Part shown: piece after piece, positions 7,342-8,260 of the stretch
Position numbering within the stretch: the stretch's first letter is position 1
Layout: each line of letters starts with the position of its first letter
NCBI GenBank assembly: GCA_003561715.1
Contig: PWVU01000003.1
Coordinates: 1 to 8,260, forward strand
DNA: 8,260 nt
Source of the DNA: Candidatus Kaiserbacteria bacterium
GTDB lineage: Bacteria; Patescibacteriota; Minisyncoccia; Phycocordibacterales; UBA12088
Reading direction: 5' to 3'
The notes under the pieces: model-generated
Seen by the model: the letters and a program-made list of their open reading frames with translations, nothing else
Databases searched by the model: none
What the model was told of the DNA's origin: nothing
Program-made: the position numbers and the translations under genes

Positions 7342-7459
7342 TGACGAAGCGGGTGTTCGGTCTTTATCCAAGCGTACAGCGATTGGAAACAAATACTACT
7401 GATTTTATACGCTCAATAAGTCACACAAGAAGCGTCGCAGATAGAGTAACGATAATCAC

Positions 7460-7476
7460 GGAGGGTTGGCTGAGTG
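7460..7476 (+). pseudogene. tRNA-Ser(GCU) 5' fragment, copy 1
   Basis: Seventeen bases, GGAGGGTTGGCTGAGTG, are identical to the first 17 bases of the intact tRNA-Ser at 7949 and begin exactly at the mature tRNA 5' end. They cover the 5' acceptor strand and the start of the D arm. The next bases, CACTGCT (7477-7483), match the anticodon-loop region of the intact tRNA (7979-7985), as if 13 bases of the D arm and upper anticodon stem were deleted. After that, similarity ends, with no T arm or acceptor 3' strand, so this cannot be a working tRNA. Confidence 0.75.
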
Positions 7477-7568
7477 CACTGCTCGCCTTGCTCCGCGCGG
7501 CTCCCAGCACGGGCCATTGAGATACTTCCGTAGTAAAGAAATTGGTGTAAAGTAAAGTAATTAATTCT

Positions 7569-7585
7569 GGAGGGTTGGCTGAGTG
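7569..7585 (+). pseudogene. tRNA-Ser(GCU) 5' fragment, copy 2
   Basis: The same 17 bases as copy 1, again starting at the mature 5' end and breaking off after GAGTG. The following CTCAATG weakly resembles CTCACTG of the intact gene, as if 11 bases were missing. No 3' half follows. It starts 109 bases after copy 1; the spacer in between (7484-7568) holds no gene that I can see and is AT-rich near 7530-7567. Confidence 0.75.
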
Positions 7586-7653
7586 CTCAATGAGACCCTG
7601 CGAGAAGTCCTGCTTCAAGTAGTTGGTCGAATTAGTGGATGATATACTTGAGA

Positions 7654-7675
7654 CAGTCGGTAGGTGGAACCGCTG
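7654..7675. other. Small hairpin upstream of tRNA copy 3
   Basis: CAG (7654-7656) and CGGT (7658-7661) pair with ACCG (7669-7672) and CTG (7673-7675), leaving a one-base bulge and a 7-base loop. Further upstream TCAAGTA (7615-7621) can pair with TACTTGA (7645-7651). The spacer 7586-7694 holds no gene that I can see. Confidence 0.3.
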
Positions 7676-7694
7676 AGGAACAAACTAAATATAC

Positions 7695-7859
7695 GGAGGG
7701 TTGGCTGAGTGGTCGAAAGCGCCTCACTGCTAACGAGGTAGGGTGAGAAGCGAATACCTGGAGCTTCGCAAGACCTTGCCAGATATGTTTTACTACCTTG
7801 GTAGTAAAACTATCGACAAGGTGTACTGCTCCTGTAAGGAGGAAAGGCTCTCGAGGGTT
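7695..7859 (+). pseudogene. tRNA-Ser(GCU) copy 3, interrupted in the variable arm and lacking its 3' end
   Basis: Bases 7695-7743 match 7949-7997 of the intact tRNA at 48 of 49 positions (C to T in the D loop), including the whole anticodon arm with GCT. The variable arm is then replaced: the intact gene has 9 bases (7998-8006), this copy 104 (7744-7847). Twelve bases identical to the intact gene follow (CTCTCGAGGGTT, 7848-7859 against 8007-8018), after which the T loop and acceptor 3' strand are lost (TTTAAGG instead of TTCGAATCCC). Without the T-stem partner and acceptor it should not act as a tRNA. Confidence 0.8.
7744..7847 (+). other. Structured 104-base insert inside tRNA-Ser copy 3
   Basis: The insert folds well on paper. 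GAAGC (7747-7751) pairs with GCTTC (7763-7767). ACCTTG (7773-7778) pairs with CAAGGT (7817-7822) and encloses GATA/TATC (7782-7785/7811-7814) and a perfect 11-bp stem GTTTTACTACC/GGTAGTAAAAC (7787-7797/7800-7810) that can close on a CTTG tetraloop. CTCCT (7829-7833) pairs with AGGAG (7837-7841). It is too short for a group I or II intron and has no coding frame of note. It could be a small structured RNA or debris of a mobile sequence. Confidence 0.5.
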
Positions 7860-7868
7860 TAAGGTAAT

Positions 7869-7910
7869 TCAGTTGTCGTATCGGCACTCGTGTGATGATA
7901 CGACAACTGA
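7869..7910. other. Perfect 14-bp hairpin between tRNA copies 3 and 4
   Basis: TCAGTTGTCGTATC (7869-7882) is the exact reverse complement of GATACGACAACTGA (7897-7910), with a 14-base loop that itself contains CAC/GTG. It lies 9 bases after the tRNA-like copy 3 and could terminate its transcript or insulate the intact tRNA promoter. No T-run follows. Confidence 0.6.
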
Positions 7911-7935
7911 TCACAAGTGAGTCGTTTACTTGTGA
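7911..7935. other. 8-bp inverted repeat just upstream of the intact tRNA
   Basis: TCACAAGT (7911-7918) pairs with ACTTGTGA (7928-7935) over a 9-base loop. It directly abuts the 14-bp hairpin and ends 13 bases before the tRNA 5' end, so it overlaps where a promoter should lie; a regulator-binding site or a 5'-leader hairpin are both possible. Confidence 0.4.
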
Positions 7936-7948
7936 CAGTTCATGCTAT

Positions 7949-8036
7949 GGAGGGTTGGCTGAGTGGCCGAAAGCGCCTCACTGCTAACGAGGTAGGGGTT
8001 AATAGCCTCTCGAGGGTTCGAATCCCTCACCCTCCG
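7949..8036 (+). tRNA. tRNA-Ser (anticodon GCU)
   Basis: Intact class II tRNA of 88 bases. Acceptor GGAGGGT (7949-7955) pairs with ACCCTCC (8029-8035); discriminator base G8036. D stem GCT/AGC (7958-7960/7972-7974). Anticodon loop CTGCTAA (7981-7987) gives anticodon GCT (7983-7985), reading AGC/AGU codons. Long variable arm 7993-8011, typical of serine. T stem GAGGG/CCCTC (8012-8016/8024-8028) with TTCGAAT loop. CCA is not encoded (CAG follows G8036), so a CCA-adding enzyme is needed. The anticodon stem ends with an A7980-C7988 mismatch next to the loop; copy 3 shares it. This is the only complete copy in the array. Confidence 0.95.
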
Positions 8037-8043
8037 CAGATGC

Positions 8044-8070
8044 CAAGATCAAAGCATCGCTTTGATCTTG
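8044..8070 (+). terminator. Strong hairpin directly after the tRNA, probable terminator or 3' boundary
   Basis: CAAGATCAAAGC (8044-8055) is the exact reverse complement of GCTTTGATCTTG (8059-8070), a 12-bp stem with a 3-base loop beginning 8 bases after the tRNA. The position fits a terminator or a processing barrier, but the bases after it (TTGCATCC) are not a T-run. Confidence 0.5.
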
Positions 8071-8083
8071 TTGCATCCTGCGT

Positions 8084-8101
8084 GAGGGTGAGGGATTTGA
8101 A
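8084..8101 (-). repeat. Inverted copy of the tRNA-Ser 3' end
   Basis: GAGGGTGAGGGATTTGAA is the reverse complement of the tRNA T loop through acceptor (8017-8034) with a single C-to-T change, which still allows a G-U pair. On the + strand RNA it could pair with the tRNA 3' end over 18 bp. On the minus strand it reads as a tRNA-Ser 3' fragment lacking the T-stem 5' strand and everything upstream. Confidence 0.7.
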
Positions 8102-8102
8102 A

Positions 8103-8149
8103 GAACATTCGAATGTCGCGCGGACTGAAGGGAGCACGACCGAATGTTC
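8103..8149. repeat. Inverted repeat with an inner palindrome
   Basis: GAACATTCG (8103-8111) is the reverse complement of CGAATGTTC (8141-8149), 29 bases apart. The left arm also lies in a 12-base palindrome, ACATTCGAATGT (8105-8116). Alternative foldings are therefore possible. No gene is seen in 8037-8238. Confidence 0.4.
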
Positions 8150-8193
8150 GGGGTCGAGGAGCTTAGATATTTTGGCTATCCCGACTTTCCTGT

Positions 8194-8215
8194 GGGCCCT
8201 AACGCATTAGAGCCC
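8194..8215. other. Hairpin before the window's right edge
   Basis: GGGC (8194-8197) pairs with GCCC (8212-8215) and CTAA (8199-8202) with TTAG (8207-8210), with one mismatch and a CGCA loop. It may mark the end of the tRNA-derived region. No T-run follows on either strand. Confidence 0.35.
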
Positions 8216-8238
8216 CATTAGCGGTATGCTAGTGGCAT

Positions 8239-8260
8239 ATGAAAAACCACACCCACACCC
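8239..8260 (+). CDS. Possible start of a next gene, cut by the window edge
   Basis: ATG at 8239 opens a frame MKNHTHT that runs to the window end. A -10-like TATGCT (8225-8230) lies 8 bases upstream, which would make the message leaderless like the promoter at 6875-6903. Only seven codons are visible, so product and even reality are open. Confidence 0.2.

Noticed and set aside
7341..7369. TTGACG with TTATCC 17 bases downstream as a promoter for the tRNA fragments
   Set aside because: The -10 half is poor and no product follows that would confirm it.
7290..7520. 76-codon + strand frame with a GTG start
   Set aside because: Crosses the 7-bp hairpin at 7324-7341 and the first tRNA fragment, has no family resemblance and no ribosome site.
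7460..7530. Copy 1 as an unusual working tRNA, since CGGAGG (7459-7464) can pair with CTTCCG (7525-7530)
   Set aside because: No T arm with a TTCGAAT-like loop and no proper anticodon arm; the six-pair closure includes a G-U and is probably chance.
7819..7833. Possible fifth repeat unit: GTGTACTGCTC resembles GTGCACTGCTC after copy 1
   Set aside because: An 11-of-12 match is expected by chance in a 1-kb region, and the GGAGGG start is absent.
7460..7965. CRISPR array based on a repeated 17-base unit
   Set aside because: Only four copies, spacers of very unequal length (92, 109 and 237 bases), and the repeat is plainly the 5' part of a tRNA-Ser.
7917..8210. 97-codon open frame on the + strand
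   Set aside because: It reads straight through the intact tRNA-Ser (the EGWLSGRKRLTAN stretch is a familiar false translation of serine tRNA) and the flanking hairpins.

Overview
The window looks like a piece of a small, host-associated or symbiotic bacterial genome of the Candidate Phyla Radiation (Patescibacteria, Parcubacteria-like; a Kaiserbacteria-type relative is only a guess). The pointers are the H-box style of the histidine kinase (AAHQLRTPL followed by TGIRWAL), the split competence protein with a lamin-tail/helix-hairpin-helix extension, very tight or overlapping genes, near-leaderless promoters, and a tRNA whose CCA end is not encoded. No gene here fixes the taxonomy, so treat this as inference.

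Layout. Bases 1-2752 (+ strand) hold the 3' part of a membrane sensor histidine kinase that overlaps (ATGA) a membrane-anchored protein with the complete copper-ligand pattern of peptidylglycine alpha-hydroxylating (PHM-type) copper monooxygenases. Bases 6502-2747 (- strand) are a three-gene overlapping operon: the ComEC channel half, a ComEC-type metallo-beta-lactamase half fused to a lamin-tail domain and a ComEA-like helix-hairpin-helix tail, and a stand-alone voltage-sensor domain without a pore. The operon converges on the copper protein gene with a 6-bp overlap. A divergent region with a long imperfect inverted repeat (6514-6639) separates it from a 56-residue membrane protein and a gamma-glutamylcyclotransferase-fold protein (+ strand).

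From 7253 to about 8238 there is no convincing protein gene. This stretch has one intact tRNA-Ser(GCU) at 7949-8036. Upstream are three partial copies of the same tRNA, all starting exactly at the mature 5' end: two 17-base copies and one 49-base copy followed by a structured insert and a scrap of the 3' half. Downstream are a strong hairpin and an inverted copy of the tRNA 3' end that could pair with it over 18 bp. Perfect hairpins sit between the copies. This tRNA-derived array is the most unusual part of the window and may be a non-coding element or a recombination/integration scar.

Functionally, the minus-strand operon is DNA uptake (single-strand channel, nuclease-like domain and DNA-binding tail on the outer face of the membrane). 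This fits organisms thought to scavenge nucleic acids. The plus-strand kinase/copper-protein pair suggests extracytoplasmic sensing linked to a redox protein, but no response regulator is in view.
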